The notes: generated by a model from the letters alone, not told the origin. 64,000 nucleotides of DNA from Paenibacillus sp. FSL R5-0345 (GCF_000758585.1 NZ_CP009281.1:1798001-1862000); one strand, 5' to 3'; positions 35,514 to 44,797 are shown, numbered from the stretch's first letter. Numbers and translations are program-made.

Positions 35514-35530
35514 TGTAAGCGATTTATAAT
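35514..35530 (+). promoter_or_regulatory. cre box overlapping the -10 of the furanose ABC importer
   Basis: TGTAAGCGATTTAT (35514-35527) matches the cre consensus TGWAANCGNTNWCA at all but the last two positions. It overlaps a TATAAT at 35525-35530 that is about 50 bases before the first gene of the importer. No good -35 is present, which fits activation by the neighbouring AraC-type regulator, with CcpA repression at the -10. Confidence 0.6.
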
Positions 35531-35579
35531 CAGGCCAACACCAGGTAATGGTGATTGATAAGGGGGAGGACAACAGTTT

Positions 35580-36611
35580 ATGAAGAGACTCGGAAAAATG
35601 GGTGCTGTGTTAGCGTTAAGCTTGTCCATGATGATCGTTGGAGCTTGCGGTAGTAACAGCGGCGGCGGAGATGCTGGAAATAACGGGAATACTGCCGGAG
35701 AGAATGCAGGGAGTTCCGGAGCGAAACCGTCTAAGAGTATCACGCTCGGCTTCTCACAAGTAGGAGCAGAAAGCGGCTGGCGCAGTGCGAACACCAAATC
35801 GATACAGGATTCGGCCAAAGATGCCGGTTATACGCTGAAGTTTTCGGATGCACAGCAAAAACAGGAGAACCAAATCAAGGCACTTCGCTCATTTATTCAG
35901 CAAAAGGTGGATGTTATCGCCTTCTCGCCGGTCGTGGAATCCGGATGGGACACTGTACTTAAAGAAGCCAAGGATGCAGGAATTCCGGTGGTTCTGACTG
36001 ACCGTGCCGTCGACTCGAAGGACACTTCGCTATATGTGACATTCCTAGGTTCTGACTTTGTAGAAGAAGGACGGAAGGCTGGTCAATGGTTATCTGACCA
36101 ATATAAGGATGCCGCAGAAGACATAAATATCGTTGAACTGCAGGGAACCACAGGCTCTGCTCCGGCTAATGACCGTATGCAGGGATTCAAGGAAGTGATC
36201 TCCAGCAATCCTAAGCTTAAGATTGTTGCTTCCCAGACAGGAGACTTTACACGGGCCAAGGGGAAAGAAGTTATGCAGGCGTTTCTGAAAGCCCATAAGG
36301 ATATTGATGTTCTTTATGCGCATAACGATGATATGGCGCTGGGTGCAATCCAAGCGATTGAAGCTGCCGGACTGAAACCTGGAGAAGATATTAAAATCAT
36401 TTCGGTCGATGCAGTTAAAGACGGAATGCAGGCTGCCAGCGATGGAAAAATCAACTTTATCGTCGAGTGTAACCCCTTGCTTGGACCTCAATTAATGAAA
36501 GTGGTTAAGGATGTTGTCGATGGAAAAACGGTTGAAGCCCGTATTGTGACCGAAGAAACGACATTTACTTCCGAGCAGGCCAAGGAAGCTCTGCCAAGCC
36601 GTCAATATTAA
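35580..36611 (+). CDS. ytfQ: sugar ABC transporter substrate-binding lipoprotein (YtfQ-like)
   Basis: 343 residues. Lipobox IVGAC (Cys23) is followed by a G/N/S-rich linker and a type I binding domain. ITLGFSQVGAESGWRSANTK, QQKQENQIKALRSFIQQKVD and VIAFSPVVESGWDTVLKEAK closely match the galactofuranose-binding protein YtfQ. It delivers the sugar to the importer encoded by the next three genes. In this Gram-positive setting it is membrane-anchored by lipid. The ligand may be galactofuranose or arabinofuranose; given the GH43 neighbour, arabinose is the more attractive guess. Strong AAGGGGGAGGA ribosome site. Confidence 0.9.
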   Translation: MKRLGKMGAVLALSLSMMIVGACGSNSGGGDAGNNGNTAGENAGSSGAKPSKSITLGFSQVGAESGWRSANTKSIQDSAKDAGYTLKFSDAQQKQENQIKALRSFIQQKVDVIAFSPVVESGWDTVLKEAKDAGIPVVLTDRAVDSKDTSLYVTFLGSDFVEEGRKAGQWLSDQYKDAAEDINIVELQGTTGSAPANDRMQGFKEVISSNPKLKIVASQTGDFTRAKGKEVMQAFLKAHKDIDVLYAHNDDMALGAIQAIEAAGLKPGEDIKIISVDAVKDGMQAASDGKINFIVECNPLLGPQLMKVVKDVVDGKTVEARIVTEETTFTSEQAKEALPSRQY

Positions 36612-36634
36612 TCCTGACCTATTTAACACCGCCG

Positions 36635-36663
36635 CTCCGTAGCTGGTGACCAGGTTCACGGAG
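36635..36663 (+). other. intercistronic stem-loop between binding protein and ATPase genes
   Basis: CTCCGT (36635-36640) pairs with ACGGAG (36658-36663), around an inner CTGG/CCAG hairpin. No T run follows. Such structures after binding-protein genes commonly keep the upstream mRNA stable and raise binding-protein levels over the membrane components. Confidence 0.5.
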
Positions 36664-36695
36664 TGGCTTCATTAAACCAAGGAGTGGATGATGAT

Positions 36696-38207
36696 ATGAG
36701 CATGGCAAGGCCCATACTGCAAATGATCAATATTCATAAACGGTTTCCGGGAGTCAAAGCACTTAGCGGTGTAAGTCTACGCCTTTTTCCCGGAGAAGTA
36801 CATGCGCTTATGGGTGAAAACGGCGCAGGAAAATCAACGTTGATCAAAGTACTGACCGGCGTATATTCCATTGATGACGGAACTGTAGAAATGGAAGGCA
36901 TTCCTATAACGGTGCACAATCCACTGGAATCACAGGCGGCCGGCATTAGCACAGTGTATCAGGAAGTCAATCTTTGCCCCAATCTGACAGTGGCAGAGAA
37001 TATATTTATCGGGAGAGAGCCCCGAAAACTGGGCCGCATCATTTGGAAAGAAATGAACCGAAAGGCGGAAGTGCTGCTAAAGGACCGTTTGAATCTAGAT
37101 ATAGACGTGGCTCAACCTCTGCACATGTATTCCGTTGCTGTACAGCAGTTAATCGCTATTGCCAGGGCACTAAATATTTCCGCAAAGGTTCTGATTCTGG
37201 ACGAACCCACCTCCAGTCTGGACAAAAATGAGGTCGAACAATTATTCCGTGTAGTGAGGAAGCTGAAAAGTGACGGGCTTGCGATTCTATTCGTTACTCA
37301 TTTTTTGGATCAGATGTATGAAATCTCCGACCGGGTAACCATCCTGCGAAATGGGGAATTTGCCGGGGAGCATATGGCAAAAGATCTGACTAGGCTGGAT
37401 CTTGTTCTGAAGATGATCGGCAAGGAACTGAATTTGCTGGAGGAACTTCCTGTTCTTTCAGGAACCAATAAGGATAAAGCGGGAGAGGAGCTACTCAAAG
37501 CTGAAGGACTGGGTCGGAAGGGAGCCATCGAACCGTTTGATCTGTCTATCTCTAAGGGAGAAGTTGTTGGCCTTGCCGGTCTTTTGGGTTCGGGCCGGAC
37601 CGAAGCTGCACGGTTATTGTTCGGAGCCGATAAGCCCGATACCGGTAAGCTAACGTTTGCTATTGGAGGGGAAAACGTACGTTCGCCGCGTGAGGCTATT
37701 CATCGGAGGATTGCCTTCTGTTCAGAAAATAGAAAGACTGAAGGCATCATTGGAGATCTTACGATCCGGGAAAATATAATTCTTGCCCTGCAGGCCAAAC
37801 TGGGCTGGTTCAAGACCATTTCCCGAAAGCGTCAGGACGAAGTTGCAGAGGAATATATCCGTATGCTTAATATCAACCCGCCCAATCCCGATCACCTGAT
37901 CAAGAATTTAAGCGGTGGTAATCAACAAAAGGTGCTACTCGCCAGATGGCTGTTAACTGAGCCGGATTTATTTATTCTGGACGAACCGACCCGCGGGATA
38001 GATATTGGCGCAAAAGCGGAGATTCAGAAGCTGGTACTGTCACTTTCACGCCAAGGAATGTCCTTTGTGTTTATTTCTTCCGAACTGGAAGAAGTGATTC
38101 GCGTCAGCGACAAAATCGTTGTCCTACGGGACCGGCATAAAGTAACGGAAATTTCAGACAAGGATATGAGCCAGCATACAATCATGCAGGCAATAGCAGG
38201 GAGCTGA
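36696..38207 (+). CDS. ytfR: sugar ABC transporter ATP-binding protein, duplicated cassette (YtfR-like)
   Basis: About 503 residues with two ABC domains, as in RbsA/XylG/YtfR. The first has Walker A GENGAGKST and Walker B LILDEPTSSLDKNE, with an atypical signature region. The second has the degenerate Walker A GLLGSGRTEA, signature LSGGNQQKVLLARWL and Walker B LFILDEPTRGIDIGAK. It powers import by the two permeases that follow. ATG 36696 is spaced correctly after AAGGAGTGG; the in-frame GTG at 36663 lies in the intercistronic hairpin. The permease start is 7 bases after its stop. Confidence 0.93.
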   Translation: MSMARPILQMINIHKRFPGVKALSGVSLRLFPGEVHALMGENGAGKSTLIKVLTGVYSIDDGTVEMEGIPITVHNPLESQAAGISTVYQEVNLCPNLTVAENIFIGREPRKLGRIIWKEMNRKAEVLLKDRLNLDIDVAQPLHMYSVAVQQLIAIARALNISAKVLILDEPTSSLDKNEVEQLFRVVRKLKSDGLAILFVTHFLDQMYEISDRVTILRNGEFAGEHMAKDLTRLDLVLKMIGKELNLLEELPVLSGTNKDKAGEELLKAEGLGRKGAIEPFDLSISKGEVVGLAGLLGSGRTEAARLLFGADKPDTGKLTFAIGGENVRSPREAIHRRIAFCSENRKTEGIIGDLTIRENIILALQAKLGWFKTISRKRQDEVAEEYIRMLNINPPNPDHLIKNLSGGNQQKVLLARWLLTEPDLFILDEPTRGIDIGAKAEIQKLVLSLSRQGMSFVFISSELEEVIRVSDKIVVLRDRHKVTEISDKDMSQHTIMQAIAGS

Positions 38208-38213
38208 GATCAT

Positions 38214-39254
38214 ATGAAAACCATTTATAAACATCATTTATTCTGGCCGTTGTGCGTACTGGCTGCATTGATGCTATTTAATCTTTTTTATTCTCCTGAT
38301 TTCTTCTCGATTACGCTGCAAGACGGGCATTTATACGGCAGTCTGATCGATATTCTCAACTTTGGCGCCCCTTTGGTACTCGTGGCGATCGGAATGACTC
38401 TGGTTGTGGCTACGAGCGGGATTGATTTGTCCGTCGGATCAATCGTGGCTATATCGGGAGCTATTGCCTGTCTTTCCATTAGCAAAGGCTCGGATCAGAA
38501 TATGCTGTCCTTGATTCTGATATCGGTACTAATGGCAGTGGTGCTATCTCTCCTTCTGGGGGTATGGAATGGGCTGCTGGTGTCAGTCGCTGGCATTCAG
38601 CCGATTATTGCCACCTTAATTCTTATGGTGGCCGGGCGCGGAATAGCCCAACTCATTACTGGCGGACAGATTATCACAGTGACGAGCGATAAATACACTT
38701 ATATCGGCTCCGGTTCATTGGCGACTTTGCCGTTCTCCATCTTTGTAGTAGCCGCCGTTCTTGTTACAGCCGTACTGCTCACAAGAAAGACAGCACTGGG
38801 GCTGTTTATTGAATCGGTTGGCTGTAACCCGATGGCAAGTCTGATGTCGGGTATTCGTGCCAAATGGGTGATGATGTCCGTATATATATTCTGCGGATTG
38901 TGTGCCGGTATAGCCGGATTGCTGTTGAGTTCAAATGTATCCAGCGCAGATGGAAATAACGCAGGGCTGTGGTATGAACTAGATGCCATCCTGGCAGTCG
39001 TTATCGGCGGAACATCACTAAACGGCGGACGCTTCTATTTACTTGGAACTGTTGTCGGAGCCCTGATCATCCAAACGCTGACCACCACAATCTATATGAT
39101 CGGTGTTCCGCCGGAAATCACGCTGGTAGTCAAAGCGTTTGTAGTGCTGGCGGTCTGCTTGATCCAGTCATCTGCCTTCCGGGCAGCACTTGCCTTGCGG
39201 TGGAAAAAGCGGCATTATCCAGGAGAAAAGGAGATTGCACGCCATGTTTCTTAA
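38214..39254 (+). CDS. ytfT: sugar ABC transporter permease (YtfT-like)
   Basis: 346 residues, eight to ten membrane spans, of the RbsC/BPD_transp_2 family. Characteristic stretches are TLVVATSGIDLSVGSIVAISG and the C-terminal ELDAILAVVIGGTSLNGGRFYLLG. Its end overlaps the second permease gene by 11 bases. Two different permeases with one double ATPase and a YtfQ-type binding protein is the same four-gene order as ytfQ-ytfR-ytfT-yjfF of E. coli. Confidence 0.92.
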   Translation: MKTIYKHHLFWPLCVLAALMLFNLFYSPDFFSITLQDGHLYGSLIDILNFGAPLVLVAIGMTLVVATSGIDLSVGSIVAISGAIACLSISKGSDQNMLSLILISVLMAVVLSLLLGVWNGLLVSVAGIQPIIATLILMVAGRGIAQLITGGQIITVTSDKYTYIGSGSLATLPFSIFVVAAVLVTAVLLTRKTALGLFIESVGCNPMASLMSGIRAKWVMMSVYIFCGLCAGIAGLLLSSNVSSADGNNAGLWYELDAILAVVIGGTSLNGGRFYLLGTVVGALIIQTLTTTIYMIGVPPEITLVVKAFVVLAVCLIQSSAFRAALALRWKKRHYPGEKEIARHVS

Positions 39255-40212
39255 ACGCAAGTATATTCCGATTATTGTAACGATTGCACTGTTTCTGGCC
39301 ATGTTTGCTGCAGGTTCTTTCCGATATACCGGTTTTTTCTCTCTGCAGGTACTGATGAACCTTTTCGTGGATAATGCCTTTCTGCTGATTACCGCCATCG
39401 GCATGTCCTTTGTCATTCTGTCCGGAGGTATTGATTTGTCCGTCGGCTCAATCATCGCTCTTACAACAATGGTGTCAGCGAGCCTGATTCAGCAGCAAGG
39501 ATGGTCTCCAGCAGTCGTTATTCCGCTAGTACTTCTTATGGGAGCCGTTTTTGGATCGGGAATGGGAGCCATTATCCACTATTTTAAAATTCAGCCTTTT
39601 ATCGTGACTTTAGCGGGAATGTTTTTGGCTCGTGGATTGTGCTATGTAATCAGCATTGATACGATAACGATAGATAACGCTTTCTATACGAATGTAGCGC
39701 AGACCAAGATCACGCTCCCGGGTGGCAGCTTTATTTCAATTAGTGCTATTGTTGCGTTGATTGTCACAGCCGCCGCTATCTTCATCGCGCATTATACGCG
39801 ATTTGGCCGCAATGTGTACGCTCTTGGGGGAAACGAACAATCGGCGTTGCTGATGGGGCTTCCGGTTGCGCGAACCAAAGTGCTGGTATATGCGTTTAGC
39901 GGATTCTGTTCAGCTTTGGCTGGCGTCGTGTTCACATTCTACATGCTATCGGGATACGGGCTTCATGCAGTTGGTTTTGAGCTTGACACGATTGCTGCGG
40001 TTGTCATAGGTGGAACGTTACTAACTGGAGGCGTCGGTTATGTCCTTGGTACCTTCTTCGGTGTGCTAATTCAGGGCGTAATCCAAACCTTAATCAGTTT
40101 CGATGGTACACTCAGCTCCTGGTGGACCAAAATTGTTATCGGTCTGCTGCTCTTCACCTTTATCCTGTTTCAGAGAATTCTTAGTGCAAGACGTTCTATC
40201 CTAAGGCAGTAG
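39244..40212 (+). CDS. yjfF: sugar ABC transporter permease (YjfF-like)
   Basis: 322 residues, multi-span, same family as the preceding gene: ILSGGIDLSVGSIIALTT and ELDTIAAVVIGGTLLTGGVGYVLG. The start is ATG 39244, behind GGAGAAAAGGAG inside the end of the upstream permease gene. It is the second half of the heterodimeric channel. Confidence 0.92.
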   Translation: MFLKRKYIPIIVTIALFLAMFAAGSFRYTGFFSLQVLMNLFVDNAFLLITAIGMSFVILSGGIDLSVGSIIALTTMVSASLIQQQGWSPAVVIPLVLLMGAVFGSGMGAIIHYFKIQPFIVTLAGMFLARGLCYVISIDTITIDNAFYTNVAQTKITLPGGSFISISAIVALIVTAAAIFIAHYTRFGRNVYALGGNEQSALLMGLPVARTKVLVYAFSGFCSALAGVVFTFYMLSGYGLHAVGFELDTIAAVVIGGTLLTGGVGYVLGTFFGVLIQGVIQTLISFDGTLSSWWTKIVIGLLLFTFILFQRILSARRSILRQ

Positions 40213-40247
40213 CAGTTGCTCTTACTATAGAATTGTTGCTACAATTA

Positions 40248-40280
40248 CCATCGGGCTCCGTTTTCTTGGGTTCCCGATAG
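40248..40280 (+). other. intercistronic hairpin before the second binding protein gene
   Basis: ATCGGG (40250-40255) pairs with CCCGAT (40273-40278) around a 17-base loop, without a T run. Together with the 113-bp gap it suggests that the last gene can be expressed at a level different from that of the permeases. Confidence 0.35.
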
Positions 40281-40325
40281 TATTCGTTTATAAATGCAAC
40301 CGTTACCAAAATGGGGGAGAGTTCA

Positions 40326-41360
40326 GTGAAAGCAGGGAAATGGATAGTCTGCTTAGTGTTTGTGTTCCTGACTGGCTGCTTCGGAGCAGGGGTCAGGAGT
40401 GCCGAACCTTCGCTCAGGCCTACGGAAATCCCCTTGAAGATCAATAATCCTCCGCAGGCAGATCTGCCTGCAGCCAAAACTATATTACTCGGATTCTCCC
40501 AGTTGGGCTCGGAGAGTACATGGAGAGCTGCAAATACGAATTCCATTAAGGAGGCAGCTCGGGAAGCGGGCATTTCACTAATTATGAAGAATGCTGAGCA
40601 ATCTCAGCAAAAGCAGGTGGAAGCCATCCGTTCATTTATGAAGAGCAATGTAGATATCATTGCAATTGCCCCTGTTGTGCAGACCGGATGGGATGATATT
40701 TTAGAAGAAGTAAAGCAGGCAGGCATACCCGTCATCATTCTTGACCGTTCTATTAATGTGCAAGACCACTCACTTTATGTGACCTGCATAGGCTCTGACT
40801 TCTTTGAAGAAGGGGTGAAGGCCGCTAAATATATGCTGGACAAAATGCGGCATCATACCGGACAAATCAAAATTGCCGAACTTCAGGGTACTATCGGATC
40901 CACCCCTTCAATTGACCGCGGACGCGGGTTTCGGGAGACGATAAAGGGGCGAAATACCTTTGAAATTACACTTACCCGCCCTGCGGATTTTACTAAGGCA
41001 GGAGGGAGTAAGATCATGCAGGAATACCTGAGCCTGCCTCAAGATGAGTGGCCGCAGGTGCTGTTCTCCCATAATGATGACATGGCCGTTGGTGCAGTTG
41101 AAGCCATTGAGGAGGCCGGACTGAAGCCGGGTACTGATATTATAATAATTTCAGTTGACGGGACACGCCGTGCCTTTGAACAGATGATTGCCGGGAACAT
41201 TAATGCTGTCGTTGAATGCAATCCGCTCTTGGGTCCTTTACTAATGCAAGCTACCCAAGAGATTATGTCGGGCCGGACCCTCCCCAAACGTATGGTTCCA
41301 GCAGAAGATATTTACCCTCAGGAACTGGCCGCAATGGAAGTAGATAACCGGACATATTAA
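40326..41360 (+). CDS. second YtfQ-like sugar-binding lipoprotein
   Basis: About 344 residues, lipobox FLTGC (Cys18). The mature part is clearly paralogous to the protein encoded at 35580: LGFSQLGSESTWRAANTNS, KQVEAIRSFMKSNVDIIAIA, then ISVDGTRRAFEQMIAGNINA and VVECNPLLGPLLMQ. The GTG at 40326 is 6 bases after GGGGGAGA. Having two binding proteins for one permease set could broaden substrate range, or one may serve signalling. It ends the importer operon, before a strong terminator. Confidence 0.88.
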   Translation: MKAGKWIVCLVFVFLTGCFGAGVRSAEPSLRPTEIPLKINNPPQADLPAAKTILLGFSQLGSESTWRAANTNSIKEAAREAGISLIMKNAEQSQQKQVEAIRSFMKSNVDIIAIAPVVQTGWDDILEEVKQAGIPVIILDRSINVQDHSLYVTCIGSDFFEEGVKAAKYMLDKMRHHTGQIKIAELQGTIGSTPSIDRGRGFRETIKGRNTFEITLTRPADFTKAGGSKIMQEYLSLPQDEWPQVLFSHNDDMAVGAVEAIEEAGLKPGTDIIIISVDGTRRAFEQMIAGNINAVVECNPLLGPLLMQATQEIMSGRTLPKRMVPAEDIYPQELAAMEVDNRTY

Positions 41361-41772
41361 CCAGATGATAAAAAGCTTTCGCTTTGAGGTATTCCTTCCG
41401 GGGGTGCAGCTGGAGTCAGAACAATCCTTACGAGGATATAGAGGCCGTATTGAACATACGGCTTTGTATAAACAGAACAACTTGTCATTAGCAACAACAC
41501 TCTAGATTTTATAAAACGGGATAGTTCAAATGATAAACCCTCAGAGACGCAATAAAGGCGTCCTGAGGGTTTTTGCGTAAATTTAAGGTTTCTGTAAGGT
41601 TGGGTTTAACACGGTGTAAGGTGCGGTCTTTACTATTGGATTTATATTCAGGAAGTACAGGATAGTGACCTGACCGCACAAGCAAATCAAAAGTGAGCCG
41701 AGCCGAGAAATAAATGCTTCATACGGTGAATCCGGATCTAGTCAATTAAACATATTATGAGGGAGAGACTCT
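41361..41772. other. intergenic region between importer and M1 peptidase
   Basis: Holds a GCCGTAT/ATACGGC hairpin near 41443-41461, the terminator at 41535-41575 and a GGGAGAG ribosome site before the peptidase. A 46-codon frame at 41365-41505 has no ribosome site and no recognised match. No promoter of good quality was found for the peptidase. Confidence 0.4.
41535..41575 (+). terminator. terminator downstream of the importer operon
   Basis: A 10-bp stem (41535-41544 with 41563-41572), continued after a single bulged A by five further pairs (41546-41550 with 41558-41562). The descending arm ends in TTTTT. Confidence 0.88.
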
Positions 41773-43971
41773 ATGTATCGAACAACCATCCAATCAGTAT
41801 CCCAAAAAGTGCTGGCTTATTCGCTGGCTTTTACACTCGCGGCCTTCCCCGTTGTCACCACCACACAGGCCTTGGCCGCACCGGCGGCTTCATCCGCTAC
41901 GTCTGCCCTGGATGCAGAGGCTCATGCTCCAGTCCAATACCGGATTGATGCCCGGCTTGACGAGAATAACATGCGCATCCATGGAAGCGAAGCCGTCACT
42001 TACAGGAACACTTCAAATGATACGCTGCGAGAGATCGTGTTCCATACGTTTGCCGACGCCAACCGGTCCAAAGCGACCCAAACATCAATGTTTGAGCGAA
42101 ACAACGAGGAGATACGCAAGGAAAATCCGCAGAAGAAGCCGGAAGACTTTCTGGGCGGCATCGACATTCGGAGCGCGGCGGCCGATGGGCAATCCTTGGT
42201 TTTATCAAACAGCAATCAGGCATTAACCGTCGAACTGAAGCAGGAGCTAAAGCCTGGCGAAGCGGTGACGGTCGAAGTCGGCTTTGAGGTAAAAATCCCT
42301 TACGGCATGCAGCGCCTGTCCTACTACAAAGACATCATTAACGGTGCCCATTGGTTTCCGGTTATGTCCGTCTATGACGAGAACAAACATGAGTGGGATA
42401 AAACGCAGTACAGTAAAGCCTTCGAATCGGATTATTACGATTCATCAGATTTCGAAGTGCATTTTAATGTCCCGGAAGCCTATCAAATGCTGATGCCGGG
42501 GAACCTAACAACGCAGGTCGACCCGAAGGAGTCCGGCCGTAAAATCATAACCGCCGTAGCTGATAACACCCGGGAGCTCGTCTTTTTTGCCAGCCCGAAT
42601 TATAAGGTTGAGAGCGTTAAGCGGGATGGCCTCACGGTTGAATATTATTACTCTGACAACATGCCTGACAAGAAAAAACTCGTCGACGGATACATCGACA
42701 CCGCTTTTAAAGCTATTCAGTTTTTTAGCGAAAAATATGGGAAGTATCCTTACCCTGAGTTCCGCATCGCAGAGTCGTACGTAGAGGGTGTGGCAGTCGA
42801 GTTTGCCCGGGTTATTCAAATGGGGCAGATTAGGGCGAACAGCGATCCAGCGCATGATGACGTGTTCGTGCATGAAATCGCCCACCAATGGTTCCATGCC
42901 TTGATCGGCAACAACTCGGAGACAGAGTCGTTTCTGGATGAAGGGTTTGCCGACTTCTCGAGGGTGTATTTCGCTGAAATGCAGGGTGATGATATGAACG
43001 GGTTCAAGTCGATCCAAATCGATGATGTGTCTTGGATAGACAAGCCGATCGTCTCAACCAATACAGAGGTGGGAGACATGGAAAGTCCGACTTTTTACAA
43101 TAAAGGACGCCAGGCCATCTACCAGTTGTATCGCATGGAGGGAGAGGACAAATTCGATTTCTTTATGCAGGAATATTTCAAGCGGTATAAGTATAAAAAC
43201 GCCACGATCCAAGGGCTTATGCAGACGATCCAGGATACGCTCGGTGATGAGGCACGAAAAGAAATGGACAAGATACTGTATGATTCGGATTTTGTCCTGA
43301 AACCCGAATATCAATTGTCCGAGGCGGAAGTAGCCGCGTATTGGCATGAGCAGTTCAAAAACACATACCATTCGTCCCTGGCCCAAGTTACGGATCTTCC
43401 GTCGGAAACGATGAGCCGCATTGTGGATAAGGCGCTGCAAGGCGAACCGCTGACAATCGTGCTAAGTGATCAGGCAGGTACCATAGCGAAAAAGCAGCAG
43501 CAGACGATTTTAGCGCAGCTTGAAGGCACACTTGGGATTATGGGCATTCCATATGAGGTGATTTCTGATCGACAAACACTCAAGATAAAACTGAATAGGG
43601 AGCTCGGAACCAGCAACATTATCGCCATCGGCAGTGTCAAAACGAACGGATTCATACAGGCACTTAAACCCGGAATCATACAAAAATTGAAAGCCATCGG
43701 CTTCGACTGGAAAAGTAAGATGAACCAAAAAGCTTCTTCGGGCGCATACGTTATTAAGCATCCATATAATCAAGATCGCCTGCTGCTACATTTTTTCTGG
43801 AACGGCGACGCCTTAAGTAGCAATGCAGTCGAATTGTTTGCGAAGCAGATGCTGTATGCGGTCAGTTATAGTAGCGACTTTTATCAATATTACGTCTTGG
43901 ACAAAGCAGGCAACATCGCAACAGGCACAAAGATCGCTAATCCGATGACGAAATTTTTTGCCGAAGAATAA
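41773..43971 (+). CDS. secreted M1-family zinc metallopeptidase
   Basis: 732 residues. Signal peptide (about 1-36, AYSLAFTLAAFPVVTTTQALA). The zinc site is HEIAH, followed after exactly 18 residues by the glutamate of DEGFADFS. This is the HExxH-x18-E gluzincin pattern of aminopeptidase N relatives. The usual GAMEN exopeptidase motif is replaced by a GVAVEF-like stretch (within EGVAVEFARV), so aminopeptidase activity is uncertain. The N-terminal beta domain (YRIDARLDENNMRIHGSEAVTY) is typical. The C-terminal 250 residues show no obvious motif. The gene uses more GC-rich codons than its neighbours by eye. A histidine kinase fragment follows. Confidence 0.88.
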   Translation: MYRTTIQSVSQKVLAYSLAFTLAAFPVVTTTQALAAPAASSATSALDAEAHAPVQYRIDARLDENNMRIHGSEAVTYRNTSNDTLREIVFHTFADANRSKATQTSMFERNNEEIRKENPQKKPEDFLGGIDIRSAAADGQSLVLSNSNQALTVELKQELKPGEAVTVEVGFEVKIPYGMQRLSYYKDIINGAHWFPVMSVYDENKHEWDKTQYSKAFESDYYDSSDFEVHFNVPEAYQMLMPGNLTTQVDPKESGRKIITAVADNTRELVFFASPNYKVESVKRDGLTVEYYYSDNMPDKKKLVDGYIDTAFKAIQFFSEKYGKYPYPEFRIAESYVEGVAVEFARVIQMGQIRANSDPAHDDVFVHEIAHQWFHALIGNNSETESFLDEGFADFSRVYFAEMQGDDMNGFKSIQIDDVSWIDKPIVSTNTEVGDMESPTFYNKGRQAIYQLYRMEGEDKFDFFMQEYFKRYKYKNATIQGLMQTIQDTLGDEARKEMDKILYDSDFVLKPEYQLSEAEVAAYWHEQFKNTYHSSLAQVTDLPSETMSRIVDKALQGEPLTIVLSDQAGTIAKKQQQTILAQLEGTLGIMGIPYEVISDRQTLKIKLNRELGTSNIIAIGSVKTNGFIQALKPGIIQKLKAIGFDWKSKMNQKASSGAYVIKHPYNQDRLLLHFFWNGDALSSNAVELFAKQMLYAVSYSSDFYQYYVLDKAGNIATGTKIANPMTKFFAEE

Positions 43972-44068
43972 GAATAAGGAAGTCTCTGTCCAATACGCTC
44001 GTTTCAATATATGGATATAGTAATGGCAGGGCGGGGAAGATGATTACTGAAGAGCGGCAGGTTTAAAG

Positions 44069-44320
44069 TTGCTGCTCTTTTTCCGAAACGAGGGGCATCT
44101 AAAGGACGTGTTTTACAATGTCAAGCTGACCGAGGAGCTGCGGGCAAGCGAATGGAAACGGAAAAGTCTGGACCGGATGAAAAAAGAGTGGATCGTGAAC
44201 ATTTCGCATGATATCAAAAATTTGATTTCCTCCCAATATGATAAGTTCTTAGTCTGCGAAGGAGCTCCTGAGAGGATGAGATATGCCTTCTTAATAATGG
44301 AAATTATCAAGCTCCGCTGA
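44069..44320 (+). pseudogene. histidine kinase fragment
   Basis: An 83-codon frame starting at a TTG. Its middle reads MKKEWIVNISHDIKN, the dimerisation and phospho-histidine (H-box) motif of HisKA kinases, preceded by a helical LTEELRASEWKRKSLDR. After SHDIKN the family would continue TPLSS, but here it passes into unrelated LISSQYDKFLVCEG and stops. The sensor domain, the rest of HisKA and the ATPase domain are missing. It is most simply a remnant of a deleted kinase gene; a partner regulator was not found. Confidence 0.7.
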
Positions 44321-44408
44321 ACGTTAGCTGAAAAAAAGTCCCCAAAACGGCTCTGAACCTTAAAGCCAGCTTAACGCCAGATAAAAATTGCCCTAATTAT
44401 GCTTGAAC

Positions 44409-44437
44409 TTGTCAAAACGACAGATTTTGCATATAAT
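44409..44437 (+). promoter_or_regulatory. sigma-A promoter of the pheS T-box leader
   Basis: TTGTCA (44409-44414), 17-bp spacer, TATAAT (44432-44437). Transcription would start near 44444, giving a leader of about 490 nt before pheS. Confidence 0.88.
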
Positions 44438-44443
44438 AAATAG

Positions 44444-44797
44444 ACATATCTCTTACATTAAAGAGATACCTGACAATTAGATTGAATTGTGAAATGCATT
44501 GATGGAGAAGAGTACACAGTGCCTGACTTACAGGGAGGAGACGCCGGTGATTGAGAGCGTTTCTAGGAAACAGAGCTGTCGAAGTTCACTCCGGAGCAGT
44601 TCCTTGAATTCCTTAAGATTGCCTTGTAAGGAAGCGTAGGGGAAACCGGTCACAGACCGTTATTTCTGTATAAAGTGAGATAGGTATCTGTCCAGCCAAA
44701 AGAGGGAATGAAGCTCTTAAGGGGAACAGATCAGCTTGTCTAACAAGGGTGGTACCACGGTCTTTTCGTCCCTTACCGGGAGGAAAGGCCTTTTTTT
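44444..44797 (+). promoter_or_regulatory. T-box riboswitch controlling pheS-pheT
   Basis: The T-box sequence AAGGGTGGTACCACGG lies at 44745-44760. It is followed by a terminator in which 44759-44772 pairs with 44778-44790, and a TTTTTTT run at 44791-44797. The region from about 44510 to 44600 can form the Stem I domain; the codon TTC at 44585-44587, followed by A, is a reasonable specifier for phenylalanine, consistent with the downstream genes. Uncharged tRNA-Phe would stabilise the antiterminator and permit transcription of pheS. The specifier position is inferred and not folded. Confidence 0.92.

Noticed and set aside
41365..41505. A 46-codon frame downstream of the second binding protein gene.
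   Set aside because: No ribosome site, no recognised similarity, and it contains a hairpin; not enough to call a gene.
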